From Prevotella disiens JCM 6334 = ATCC 29426 (GTDB lineage: Bacteria > Bacteroidota > Bacteroidia > Bacteroidales > Bacteroidaceae): a stretch of DNA of 48,744 bases. Where the stretch lies: NCBI RefSeq assembly GCF_000613345.1, contig NZ_BAIS01000012.1:1-48744 (forward strand). Direction: 5' to 3'. The notes beneath the pieces were generated by a model that was given only the letters and a program-made list of their open reading frames with translations, made no database searches and was not told the origin of the DNA. The translations under genes and the position numbers were made by a program. Shown here piece after piece: positions 8,101-15,822 of this stretch. How positions within the stretch are numbered: the stretch's first letter is position 1; each line of letters begins with the position of its first letter.

Positions 8101-9321
8101 CAGTGGATAGCCATGTATCGCATTATGGCTCGGATGTTAGACAAATACCCTGATAAAGATTGGAGTAATGAATGGTCTGATCCTGTACGAAGAGCCAGAA
8201 CTATTGACCCTACAATATATCCTGGACGTAAGTCATTACATTATCAGAGCAAATATAAACTTCCTGATTTTGATATATCGGTACCGAAAAATGATCTCAA
8301 ATGGTTGAAGACGTGGAAAAATATGCCAAGAATTAGGGAGTATGTTTTTATTACTGATGAAGATGGAATTGAATGGGTAAATTTATTTTCATACAGCAAG
8401 TTTGTGCATGAACCAGATGACGATAAAGCTCTTATAAGAGATTTATGGACTTTCATACAGGCATATGTTGTCAATAAGGAGGCCTTGAGTACTGTGCGTG
8501 ACAACTTATACCATATAGGAATTGAGGGACGTTCCTTTCATGAGAATAACAAGATTTACAATGTATTTACTCGTGAATTTTATTGGTCGACAGCTTATAA
8601 GAATGCTGTAAGTATTGAGAACCACAAAAGAATACCATTCTCTGTAGGACATAAGATTTTCGATGAAATTATCATGGAACCTGCTTATTTGCAGTACACC
8701 CTCTCATATGACGATGATGTGTCATCCGATGATTTTGTCAATCTGCTTCTGCCTAATGAGTGGTTATTCAATGGGCTCCAATTGAAATTTTCTAATGATG
8801 TTGGAGTATGGGTGAATGATAAAAATGAGATTGTTGTATTGGACAACTATATGTTCTCAAGTGGACATAGCGCATTATTAGTACGCAAAGACCATCTTCT
8901 TAATTATCTCAATGCTAACGAAAAGATAATGTTTTGGCCAATCCTAACTGAGAGGATGATTCGTTCAAGAGGGGTAGGTTATGCTAATCATAGTCAGAAT
9001 GGTGGCTGTGCTTATATGGATGAGAAAGGCGCTATACATCAGAAACTTAGATGTTATGATCCTTCAAATATAGAAAAGAAATATTCAAAGTTTAAAAGCT
9101 TGATTATCAAGAAAACTAATACTGTTTTACTTTGGCTTCACAAACACCATCTTATTTGGTTACCCAAAAATAAGAAGGAAGAGCTATATTATGGTATAGA
9201 TTATATGTATTTAAGAAACTCCAAAATAGATATTTTTGACAGCATTCCCAATGTATCGGAATGGTTGAAGAAAGCTGCTGAAAGTAATAAGATTATCAAA
9301 AAAGAAGAGAATATTGAGTAA
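5119..9321 (+). CDS. Large membrane-anchored STAND/NACHT-type NTPase, candidate defence protein
   Basis: A 1400-residue protein. It has hydrophobic segments at about residues 1-26 and 98-118, a mostly helical linker to about 290, and then a P-loop NTPase. Walker A is G-V-A-G-T-G-K-S at 303-310. A Walker B-like strand V-V-L-F-I-D (373-378) is followed by A-I-N-E-G. The region after the NTPase (about 430-600) looks like the helical/winged part of STAND proteins (E-R-I-G-D-Y-F-I-A-E-Y-L near 592, typical of NACHT/STAND C-terminal modules). The remaining 800 residues are unrecognised and rich in Trp and Tyr. Large STAND NTPases with an N-terminal effector and a long C-terminal sensor include the Avs anti-phage family; here the membrane segments would be the effector. 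No homology to a specific Avs type was shown. It is a single-gene cargo with its own promoter. Confidence 0.85.
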   Translation: MIIIFSIFLALLLWGIIQTTSLTLIIKEVRKANWKEWINIIVGFLKKRAERKVFYTFMATEASLSGLIPQLLRAHISFRYADKEITFLGVLSQNSEWLSFGIAVLIAIAYFLYLWQSNKKKPEEWKKIVEACRLIDEELNFIPTQKWFEEQNIKQIKNLDKRYSENRNFPFEDMDFALASLHITDRFKPLLKEKIEKFRDTLKSFIISTDKEPSCSEISAQCRHLVKKMDSLSGTATSYIELRESVNGFLSIFNNFCYNSESNNRNDIRTKGYFIREDGHALQKVLSNNWIEFKKHHTIIVTGVAGTGKSHLIGDMVTQRKRAHEPSILLLGQHFTASSDPLSQIRELLDIKCRKEKLLKELDNYGKRIGEPVVLFIDAINEGAGDELWNKFLLDFLQSIDSCEYLRLIISFRISDCKNWFYDIAHNSEYAVYQHHGFKGHEREACEYMFSSFGIDQPTWPVYGEEFSNPLFLIKYCRNHEKSHRPLVFANFWTTILEYCDDANHEIAIKFKYNKAQNLVTKALRSVAELMVTTGSRWHLKYQVVMERLAQDAKYTRTPNEFFELLIDEGLLRTDVYDGGVTYVNFGFERIGDYFIAEYLISNTPAKEWFKYNLGNLSEALAILVPSIKNKELIELVEENDKEEAYQSFIDSAMWRDSFTMKGDELICKIKEANKYGLMFEIILSRPYRTDVASNGFALYDMLWNLSMAQRDAIWTVLISDPWSHGRKVLDLARWGCEASNNTLKSIDNQIAKACLETLVWTLSTTWRELRDCATHAIVNILVQHKKLLLPLLEKYYFVNDPYIQERLWCAVYGALLLMQDDKNSCTVAQWVYSNVFVKKHVPEHILVRDYACNIVEFGISRGLDIRIEQGHIKVPFTDGTLPPIPSNDEITAKYDRDWKTVPENERDVYMVQHSILSSMAPEYGVRSYGDFGRYVFQSNLGGFGENVEMLSNWAIHMIFEEYGYDPNVFVHFDKNNDSHNRSHGKIERIGKKYQWIAMYRIMARMLDKYPDKDWSNEWSDPVRRARTIDPTIYPGRKSLHYQSKYKLPDFDISVPKNDLKWLKTWKNMPRIREYVFITDEDGIEWVNLFSYSKFVHEPDDDKALIRDLWTFIQAYVVNKEALSTVRDNLYHIGIEGRSFHENNKIYNVFTREFYWSTAYKNAVSIENHKRIPFSVGHKIFDEIIMEPAYLQYTLSYDDDVSSDDFVNLLLPNEWLFNGLQLKFSNDVGVWVNDKNEIVVLDNYMFSSGHSALLVRKDHLLNYLNANEKIMFWPILTERMIRSRGVGYANHSQNGGCAYMDEKGAIHQKLRCYDPSNIEKKYSKFKSLIIKKTNTVLLWLHKHHLIWLPKNKKEELYYGIDYMYLRNSKIDIFDSIPNVSEWLKKAAESNKIIKKEENIE

Positions 9322-9464
9322 GTATGCCGCACGAGATTATAGGTATAAGACATTAACTAAGTTGCCCTCATATCAGAAAGTTGCTTAACGAGTTAGCCCT
9401 ATATCTTTATTGAAATTCTCTTATAAGACAAAGCTCCCCATGTAAGATTTTGATTGCCAGTGAA

Positions 9465-9557
9465 TTATAAACATGCGTATTTGAGCCTTAAAAACAATGT
9501 TCCCGACACATGAAAAGTATCCTTTTAGTGTGTCGGAAACACATTTTTCGTTAAAGC
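9465..9557. repeat. 93-bp hairpin repeat, copy B (right border of cargo module)
   Basis: Gap-free partner of 4327-4419. It has a perfect 8-bp stem, CCGACACA (9503-9510) with TGTGTCGG (9529-9536), and an inner AAAAG/CTTTT pairing. It ends at the stop codon of the minus-strand HTH gene, so like copy A it trails a minus-strand gene. Confidence 0.75.
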
Positions 9558-9856
9558 TATATGACGTTTCCTTTGTAATTCTCCTCCAGCATCCTTTCCA
9601 AGTCCGAAGCCTTGTAGAGTATCTTTCCTGCAAACTGCGTGTAAGGGATAATCTTCCTGTCTCGGTAGTCCTGCAAGGTACGGGGACTGATGTACAGTCG
9701 CTCGCACACTTCCTTGCCCGTGAGGAAAAGTTCTCCTGCAAAGAGTGGTTTGTGTGTATCCGACACTTCCACAATCCGTTTGCCTACACCTCTCAATGCC
9801 GAGACAACCAGCTGCATCTCGTCCGTCTCCATGTTCAAGTCTCTTGCTGTTTCCAT
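9557..9856 (-). CDS. Excisionase-like HTH protein
   Basis: A 99-residue DNA-binding protein. The C-terminal half has the MerR-like winged helix of the excisionase (HTH_17) family: L-T-G-K-E-V-C-E-R-L-Y-I-S followed by R-T-L-Q-D-Y-R-D and I-P-Y-T-Q-F, then a wing with K-I-L-Y-K. Such proteins act as recombination directionality factors or regulators of excision in Bacteroidales mobile elements. It starts with a one-base TAATG overlap at the end of the upstream HTH gene, so the two form an operon. Repeat copy B follows its stop immediately. Confidence 0.88.
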   Translation of the reverse strand: METARDLNMETDEMQLVVSALRGVGKRIVEVSDTHKPLFAGELFLTGKEVCERLYISPRTLQDYRDRKIIPYTQFAGKILYKASDLERMLEENYKGNVI

Positions 9857-10146
9857 TATATCTGTCTGTTTTTAGGTTTGTTAGACTTCGTAAGAAGTAA
9901 TGCTTCCACATCCTCGCGCTTGTAATAGCACTTGTGCCCGATTTGCGTAAACGGCAACACGCCCGTATCGCGATAATGCTGCAAAGTGCGTTTGCTGATG
10001 TTCAGCAGTCGGCACACATCGCCGTTGTGCAGCCAGTCCGTGTGCTTGCTTTTCTCTCCGAATGCCTTGTGGCAGCATTCTGCAAGGCTTAAGATTTCAT
10101 CTCGAAGCTTTGCCCAATTGGTTTCTGTAATGATGTAATAGTTCAT
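9856..10146 (-). CDS. Excisionase-like HTH protein, first gene of the pair
   Basis: A 96-residue protein with the same fold as its downstream partner: W-L-H-N-G-D-V-C-R-L-L-N-I-S, R-T-L-Q-H-Y-R-D-T-G and L-P-F-T-Q-I-G, then C-Y-Y-K-R-E-D-V. The N-terminus (about 45 residues) is helical and may be a dimerisation or partner-binding part. Pairs of such genes are common in Bacteroidales mobilizable elements, next to the replication and mobilization genes. It probably acts with the downstream HTH protein in excision or in controlling the divergent VapE/primase genes. Four GGGAA motifs at 10-bp intervals lie about 90 bp upstream and are possible operator sites. Confidence 0.88.
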   Translation of the reverse strand: MNYYIITETNWAKLRDEILSLAECCHKAFGEKSKHTDWLHNGDVCRLLNISKRTLQHYRDTGVLPFTQIGHKCYYKREDVEALLLTKSNKPKNRQI

Positions 10147-10760
10147 AATTTTATATTGTTATTGTTTGTTGTTTCAAATCTTTCCAGTTTCCATCGGCAA
10201 AGATAATGGCGTGCGTACACCTCTCAAAGCCGTGGGGAACAGCAGGGAAGTATCGGGAACTATCGGGAAAAGAGCAATCCGTTTCATCGGTTCACATTTG
10301 CGTGTTCCTGCCCCGTCTTTTTTCTTTTATTGCAAAGACAATCCAAGCGAGTGTAGAGGAAAGTTCACTTATCCTTTGCCGAGCGCAGCTTGTCTTATGC
10401 AAAATTAATATCGGGCATTTCTTATTCCATCACTTTTCATTCACGTGGCAGCTTGTGGCGCTATAACAAAGACAAAAGAGACAGATTGATGTTCTTGCCA
10501 CTGCACAAATGAGGTTAATAAGGTAATCAAAGCAAAAGACCGCATCTGAAAGCAAACAACGACAATCCGTATTTCTGTTAACCTTTCTTTCCTGTCATCC
10601 ATTTTTTTTCTTAATGAGGCTATAAATGCCCTTCTTGACAGCCTGTTCTCCTAAGAATTTTAAAGCGGACGAGCGCAACATTATACAAGAGGGCTCTGAA
10701 TGCTTGGAAGTTACGCATTCTCACCCTAACTTCACTCTTGGAAACTAATTCAAGGGAATA
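10147..10760. other. 614-bp intergenic region with phased GGGAA motifs
   Basis: No convincing gene. GGGAA occurs at 10235, 10245, 10255 and 10265, exactly one helical turn apart. A 40-codon open frame (ATG 10627 to stop 10749, beginning MPFLTACSPKNFKADE) has no recognisable family and is probably chance or remnant. The region separates the leftward HTH pair from the rightward VapE gene and should carry their promoters. Confidence 0.55.
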
Positions 10761-12062
10761 ATGAAAAAGAACGCAGATGCAGGCAATACAGGCAGCAGGA
10801 GAAATCCCCATCGAAGGGGTAGTTCATCCAAGAACGTAGAGATAGAAACCTACCTCTCCACACACTATGAGTTCAGATACAACACAGTATTGGGCAGAAC
10901 CGAATATTGCAGTAAGGGTAATAATCGTTTTGTAAAGGTTGGTCGTTATGAAATCAACACACTTCGCAGGGAACTCGATTGCGATGAAGGCATAGCGACT
11001 TCTGCCGAGAACCTTTATTCCATCATTGAAAGCAGCTTTTCTCCCCGTATCAATCCCGTTCAGGAGTATTTAAAAGGGTTGCCATTGATAGATATAGGTG
11101 ATAGCTGTAGCTGTGATGATGCTGGTTGTAGGGATAGTAATGTGCCTTCTTTTTCACCGAAAGCAATTTCCGATTTGGCAAGCTGCGTTGTTGTCCGTAA
11201 TTCTAACAAATGGTTGCCGTATCTTACCAAATGGCTTGTGGCGGTGGTCGCCAATGCGATGGACGACCGTGAGTGCCGTAACCATACCTGCCTTGTACTG
11301 ACAGGTGAGCAGGGTAAGTTCAAGACAACGTTTCTCGATTTGCTCTGTCCGTCCAAACTGCACGGTTACAGTTACACAGGAAAAATATATCCGCAGGAGA
11401 AAGACACACTCACTTATATCGGTCAGAACCTTATCGTAAATATAGATGACCAGCTCAAAGCCCTCAATAAGCGAGACGAGAACGAACTGAAGAACCTTAT
11501 CACCTGTCCGATGGTCAAGTACCGTATGCCGTATGACAAATATGTGGAGGAGCATCCCCACTTGGCAAGCTTCGTGGCATCGGTGAACGGTAACGACTTT
11601 CTTACAGACCCGACAGGCAGCAGAAGGTTTCTGCCCTTTGAAGTTCTATCCATAGACATAGAGAAAGCCAAGCGTATTTCAATGGACAATGTCTATGCTG
11701 AAGCCAAAACCCTATTAAAGTCAGGTTTCCGCTATTGGTTTGATGATGAAGAGATTGCCGAACTATACAGAGAGAGTGAGGACTTTCAGGTACAAACCGC
11801 TGAGATGGAACTTTTGCTGCGTTGCTTTGAAAAGCCAACGGAGGATGAAAACTATTCGTTAATGACTACTACGGAGATACTCACCTATTTGGGTATTTAT
11901 ACTCACCAACCACTTGTTGCCAAGCGTATGGGCGAAGCCTTGAAGAAAGCAGGATACATAAAGGTGAGCAAGCGAAGAAACGGAGGTAGCCCCATCTATG
12001 CCTACAAGATTAGGAAAATCTTGCCATGCCCGCTCCTTCAGACTTGTAGTAGCCAAATGTAG
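10761..12062 (+). CDS. VapE/VirE-type P-loop NTPase (replication helicase-like)
   Basis: A 433-residue protein of the virulence-associated E family (VapE, PF05272-like), a superfamily 3-like NTPase found next to primases in phages, satellites and mobilizable elements. It has a P-loop at about residues 178-190 (L-T-G-E-Q-G-K-F-K-T-T-F) and a Walker B-like N-L-I-V-N-I-D-D-Q near 230. The conserved F-V-A-S-V-N motif, then D-P-T-G-S-R-R-F-L, follows near 272-290, typical of the family. The last 80 residues look like a winged helix. The Toprim primase downstream suggests the two process or replicate the excised circle. The start at ATG 10761 follows the sequence TTCAAGGGAATA, with no clear ribosome site, as is usual in this phylum. 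Confidence 0.88.
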   Translation: MKKNADAGNTGSRRNPHRRGSSSKNVEIETYLSTHYEFRYNTVLGRTEYCSKGNNRFVKVGRYEINTLRRELDCDEGIATSAENLYSIIESSFSPRINPVQEYLKGLPLIDIGDSCSCDDAGCRDSNVPSFSPKAISDLASCVVVRNSNKWLPYLTKWLVAVVANAMDDRECRNHTCLVLTGEQGKFKTTFLDLLCPSKLHGYSYTGKIYPQEKDTLTYIGQNLIVNIDDQLKALNKRDENELKNLITCPMVKYRMPYDKYVEEHPHLASFVASVNGNDFLTDPTGSRRFLPFEVLSIDIEKAKRISMDNVYAEAKTLLKSGFRYWFDDEEIAELYRESEDFQVQTAEMELLLRCFEKPTEDENYSLMTTTEILTYLGIYTHQPLVAKRMGEALKKAGYIKVSKRRNGGSPIYAYKIRKILPCPLLQTCSSQM

Positions 12063-12242
12063 TAGTATGTGTAGTATCGTCCTATACTAAAAAATGCTGC
12101 TGATTATCAATCATTTATCACGAAATAGTATGTAGTAAGAAGAATGATGAAAAAGTTTGGAGGGGAAAACTTTGGAAACGGTAAAACCATAAAACAGACA
12201 AGCATAAATAATTATCATTCAACCCATTAAAGTATCAAAACA

Positions 12243-13205
12243 ATGAAAGAAGAAGATTTATCACTTATCAAGCGATATCCCATCGTAGAGTATCTCGAAA
12301 GGAGGGGTATCAGGCCTGTCCGTAAAACACCAGCCTATGCCATGTACCGTTCACCGCTCAGGGAGGAAACGCGTCCGAGTTTCAAAGTGGACAGGGAAAA
12401 GAACCTTTGGATAGACTATGCCGAAGGCAGGGGCGGAAGCATCATCGACCTCTGTATGCGCTTGGAAGGCTGTACGCTCTCGGAAGCCATCTGCCGTTTG
12501 GGGCAGAACGCTTCCGATAATACAGCGCACAGCTATTCAAAGACTGAACCCCGTATTGGTCTCAACCAGACAACTACAAGACAAGCAAGCGAAACAAGGA
12601 GACTGATAAGCATATCAGACACCTTGCCGCCGCATTTGCAGGAATACCTTATCAAGGAACGTTGCATCAATTTGAAAAAGGCAACACCCTTTCTCAAATG
12701 TATCAACTACGAGGTAAGGGGAAAGAGATATGAAGCCATCGGCTTTGCCAATTCTTCGGGTGGTTATGAACTTCGGGACAACAATACGTTCAAGGGAACG
12801 ATTGCCCCGAAGAACATCACTCCGATATTTGAGGACAAGGCACAGCCCGTCTGTCTGTTCGAGGGCTTTATGGACTTTCTCTCTTTTCTTTCAATGAAAG
12901 GGGAGGTCTCCAACCAATGCCTTGTGATGAATTCCGTGAGTAATGTAGTAAGGAGTATCCACTACCTGAATGAAAGAAATATAACCTCCGTTCGTGCTTT
13001 TCTTGACAATGACGATGCAGGGCGAAAAGCTGTGCAGGAATTTGTAAACACAGGTTTTAAGGTAGAAGATATGGCTGTGTATTATGGAGACTTCAAAGAT
13101 CTCAACGATTTTCACGTCAGACGTGTCCGTGAGCAACGGGAAGAGTTGGAGAAAACTCCAAATACAAGCAACAAAATAAAACAAGTCAAACTTAAAATAA
13201 GATAG
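12243..13205 (+). CDS. Toprim-domain primase (mobilizable element type)
   Basis: A 320-residue DNA primase-like protein. The N-terminal part (R-S-P-L-R-E-E-T-R-P-S-F-K-V near residue 37) aligns in character with the CHC2 zinc-finger region of DnaG, but the zinc cysteines are absent. This is common in primases of Bacteroidales elements. The Toprim domain has C-L-F-E-G-F-M-D near 203, F-L-D-N-D-D-A-G-R near 253 and Y-G-D-F-K-D-L-N-D-F near 280, supplying the acidic metal-binding residues. It likely primes complementary-strand synthesis of the transferred or excised element. It lies 180 bp after the VapE gene, with the DUF3408 gene immediately following. Confidence 0.9.
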   Translation: MKEEDLSLIKRYPIVEYLERRGIRPVRKTPAYAMYRSPLREETRPSFKVDREKNLWIDYAEGRGGSIIDLCMRLEGCTLSEAICRLGQNASDNTAHSYSKTEPRIGLNQTTTRQASETRRLISISDTLPPHLQEYLIKERCINLKKATPFLKCINYEVRGKRYEAIGFANSSGGYELRDNNTFKGTIAPKNITPIFEDKAQPVCLFEGFMDFLSFLSMKGEVSNQCLVMNSVSNVVRSIHYLNERNITSVRAFLDNDDAGRKAVQEFVNTGFKVEDMAVYYGDFKDLNDFHVRRVREQREELEKTPNTSNKIKQVKLKIR

Positions 13206-13209
13206 AGTG

Positions 13210-13671
13210 ATGAAAAAGGAAAGAAGAAACATGGAAGAAATAGATCGTTTCATAGGAAAAACTTTTGGTATGAGCCAAGCTGAAAATTCAAGTGAACAAT
13301 CTGTCTCTGAATTCCGGGAAAAGGGAATGAAAACTATTCAAGAGCAAAAACAACAAGAAACAGGACATGCCATAGAGCATGCCACGCCATCCGAGCCTGC
13401 ACAGCATACAGAGAGCGCAACCGTTCAACGACGCATCAGTGCCAAAATGAGAAAGGAGACTCTCGAAGCCTATAAGCAGGCGTTCCTTGTTCCAACAAAG
13501 CTAAGCGAGAGAAAGGCGGTCTATCTGAGCAGGGAGACACAGGAACGTGCCGACTTCATCGTACGCAGGCTGGGCGACAGAGGCAGCAACCTTTCAAGCT
13601 TTGTGGAGAACATCGTTCGTCAGCATCTGGAGGAATATGGTGAAGACATAGAGAAGTGGAGAAGACTGTAA
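13210..13671 (+). CDS. DUF3408-type mobile element protein
   Basis: A 153-residue protein resembling DUF3408 proteins of Bacteroidales conjugative and mobilizable elements. Its N-terminal half is polar and probably disordered (glutamine/glutamate-rich). Its C-terminal half is predicted helical (K-M-R-K-E-T-L-E-A-Y-K, then V-Y-L-S-R-E-T-Q-E-R-A-D-F-I-V-R-R-L-G), consistent with a ribbon-helix-helix-like DNA-binding or partition role. Function is not established. Starts at GTG 13207 and ATG 13231 are alternatives. It lies 4 bp after the primase stop, so it is co-transcribed with it. Confidence 0.8.
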   Translation: MKKERRNMEEIDRFIGKTFGMSQAENSSEQSVSEFREKGMKTIQEQKQQETGHAIEHATPSEPAQHTESATVQRRISAKMRKETLEAYKQAFLVPTKLSERKAVYLSRETQERADFIVRRLGDRGSNLSSFVENIVRQHLEEYGEDIEKWRRL

Positions 13672-14012
13672 GCCGTAAGAAAAGGGTTGACGGTTTTCAG
13701 AAAAAGGGACGTTCCTTTCACTCAAAATCCTCGACCGTTTTAGGGTAGTACCGATAACAGTTTTTTGCTGAATACATTGAATGGAGGGAATGCCACGAAC
13801 GCAGTTAGATACTGAATGCACGGCATTCGTTTTTGGACGGCAAAACGCTTTATGCGTAAACGTTTCGTTAGCTGACATTGCAAGACGTCAGTTTGTACCC
13901 ACAAACTGCTCTTGCTCCCCTTGTCAGACAGTCGGAGAGATTAGACCGTAATCACTCCGTTCTCATCGGTCAGCCATCAGAAATTAAGAAATAACGAAAA
14001 GAGGACTTTTAT
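13672..14012. other. Candidate oriT / mobilization control region
   Basis: A 341-bp gene-free stretch directly before the mobC-relaxase pair, where oriT normally lies. It contains GAATGCC (13788-13794) paired with GGCATTC (13822-13828), and a tight perfect hairpin CAGTTTGT-ACCC-ACAAACTG at 13889-13908. Position and dyads suggest oriT, but no nic site was matched to a known one. Confidence 0.5.
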
Positions 14013-14443
14013 ATGAACAGAAACAACAGAAAGACTGCCCGATGGCAGCAACAGGAGAAGAAAGAACAGCGGATGAACAAGACGGAGTTCATCAAGGTAA
14101 GATGCACCTTAGAGGAAAAGCAACGAATTAAATCAAAGGCAGAAAGCACAGGACGGAAGTTCTCTGATTACTGCCGCGAGATGCTTCTTAGTGGAGAAGT
14201 TATTTCTGTTCCTAAGATGACGGACAATGAAAAGGAAGCCATAGAGGTGTTGAGACGAACTGCTACTTCTTTATGCATATTTCCAACCTTATCAAGGTAA
14301 AGGATGATGCGTGGGTACTGATTACCCAAAGCCTTTCCTATCTGGCAAGGGAAGCTTTTAAACGTTTCTTTAATCCCAAATACCGTATTGAGGAAAGGGC
14401 AATTAAACTCTTAAATCTGATGGAGAATGATAGGAAAATGTAA
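14013..14443 (+). pseudogene. MobC-like relaxosome protein, interrupted by one missing base
   Basis: Plasmid mobilization relaxosome accessory protein (MobC family). The N-terminal part has a ribbon-helix-helix-like region (EFIKVRCTLEEKQRIKSKAE) followed by G-R-K-F-S-D-Y-C-R-E-M-L-L-S-G. The frame ends at 14300, but the adjacent frame continues the expected C-terminus: M-H-I-S-N-L-I-K-V from 14275, and on to K-L-L-N-L-M-E-N-D-R-K-M, with stop at 14441-14443. One missing T in the CTTCTTT run near 14268-14274 explains the break. The restored protein would be about 143 residues and would overlap the relaxase start by 17 bp, as is normal for mobC-relaxase pairs. It would bend or open oriT DNA for the relaxase. 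Confidence 0.82.
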
Positions 14444-15494
14444 AGCAATAGCACATGGCAGTAATGCACTGGAGTATATTTTCAGAGAGGGAAAACTCGG
14501 AAAAACGCTTCTCTTTCACAATCTCTGCGGCACTACGCCAAAGGAGATCTACGAGGAAATGAAGATGGTCAGCGATTACAACACACGGTGCAGAAACAAG
14601 TTCCTGCGTATCGAAATCGGCATAGCACCACAGGACGAGAAAAGATTGAGTCTTGCATCCGTCCGTAACCTTGCGTCAAACTTTGCAATACGCATGGGAC
14701 TTGCCAACCATCAATGGGTGGCGGTTACACATAAAGACACCGACAATATGCATATCCATATCATCGCCAATCGCATTAGTCTGTATGGCAACGTTTATGA
14801 CACTACCTTTGTGAGTAACAAGGCAGCAAGGGTTGCAGAGGAACTCAGCCGCAAGTATGGTATGACCATCGCAAAGGAAGTCAAGACGGAAAGGACACAC
14901 AAAAAGATAAAAGCTAGCCCAACAAGAGAACAAACAAAGCAGCAGGTACAGAAGATATGCTATGCTTTACTTGATAGGTACAAAGGCACAGGCATCACAG
15001 GGCATTCGATGTTCCTCTACGACCTTAGCAAGAGTGGTGTAACCATTGAACGCTTAAAGAACAAACAGGGAAAGATATATGGATTGAAGTTCGCATATAG
15101 AGGACAGACTTTTAAGGCATCTGAAATCGGCAGGGAGTTCGGCTATCGTTCCTTGCAGAAGAATTTTGAGATAAGTAACAAGACAGAACCAAAGAAAGCT
15201 ACGACAATGGCAGATGAGCTGGCAAAGAACAAAATTCAATCCGATACAGATTATCAACTTGTTCCTCTCAGCCGCACCTATACGTCACCTGCCAACACAA
15301 ATGAAAATTCATCTATTGCACAAGCCGTAGGTAATGTGGCAAGTACTGCCATAAATGCAGCCAAAGAAATCATTTCCGGAGCAGGTGAGTTAATCAACCC
15401 ACAGACACACGGTGATGATTATGCCGAGACAGCATGGCAACACAGGCTCAGAAACCAAGCCAAGAAAAAGAAGAAAAGAGGAAGAGGATTGTAA
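14427..15494 (+). CDS. Relaxase / mobilization nuclease
   Basis: A 355-residue relaxase of the Mob (PF03432-like) family that nicks oriT and leads the transferred strand. The metal-binding histidine motif H-I-H-I-I-A-N-R lies near residues 109-116, preceded by W-V-A-V-T-H-K-D-T-D-N-M. A candidate catalytic tyrosine is in A-L-E-Y-I-F near residue 17. The C-terminal 100 residues are polar, ending in a lysine/arginine-rich tail. The start overlaps the end of mobC, indicating coupling. No type IV secretion genes are present, so transfer would need a helper conjugative element. Confidence 0.92.
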   Translation: MIGKCKAIAHGSNALEYIFREGKLGKTLLFHNLCGTTPKEIYEEMKMVSDYNTRCRNKFLRIEIGIAPQDEKRLSLASVRNLASNFAIRMGLANHQWVAVTHKDTDNMHIHIIANRISLYGNVYDTTFVSNKAARVAEELSRKYGMTIAKEVKTERTHKKIKASPTREQTKQQVQKICYALLDRYKGTGITGHSMFLYDLSKSGVTIERLKNKQGKIYGLKFAYRGQTFKASEIGREFGYRSLQKNFEISNKTEPKKATTMADELAKNKIQSDTDYQLVPLSRTYTSPANTNENSSIAQAVGNVASTAINAAKEIISGAGELINPQTHGDDYAETAWQHRLRNQAKKKKKRGRGL

Positions 15495-15561
15495 CCACTT
15501 TTCGTTATCCCTGTCTTTCCCCAAAACGAAGACAAAGCAAAAGAGAGAAATCTTCATCAAA

Positions 15562-15615
15562 AACGCTTGTTATTCAAAGCAAATGATTATCTTTGCAAAT
15601 AGAATAACAAGCGTT
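15562..15615. repeat. Perfect 14-bp inverted repeat enclosing a -7 promoter motif
   Basis: AACGCTTGTTATTC (15562-15575) is paired exactly with GAATAACAAGCGTT (15602-15615). The 26-bp loop contains TATCTTTG and an inner GCAAA/TTTGC dyad. It lies 67 bp after the relaxase stop, near where the element should end. Possible roles are terminator, recombinase site or promoter under dyad control. Confidence 0.7.
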
Positions 15616-15822
15616 CTTTGTTAATGCAGAAACCCGCGACCAAAAGCAGTTCGCTCGTTTCCAAATCGTTACCTGTTTAGTTTATGCAACAAGCTAACTT
15701 CTTTATTTTCAATTAGATACATTTTGAAAATTATCTCCCACAGTACTTTCACAAGAGTATGAGTATAGAATAACGCTAATGAAAACGAAGAAACACTATA
15801 TACTTGATGAAAAGACACTAAC
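15616..15822. other. Probable element/chromosome junction zone
   Basis: No gene. A single 22-bp unit (AGTACTTTCACAAGAGTA..., 15742-15763) matches the tandem array at 30572-30681, which suggests core chromosome by about 15.74 kb. The mobile element therefore ends between the relaxase and here. No att duplication could be verified, because the left end is outside the window. Confidence 0.4.

Noticed and set aside
10166..10466. Overlapping plus-strand frames of 80 and 86 codons
   Set aside because: They read as low-conservation, cysteine- and serine-rich sequence over the phased-motif region, with no family character.
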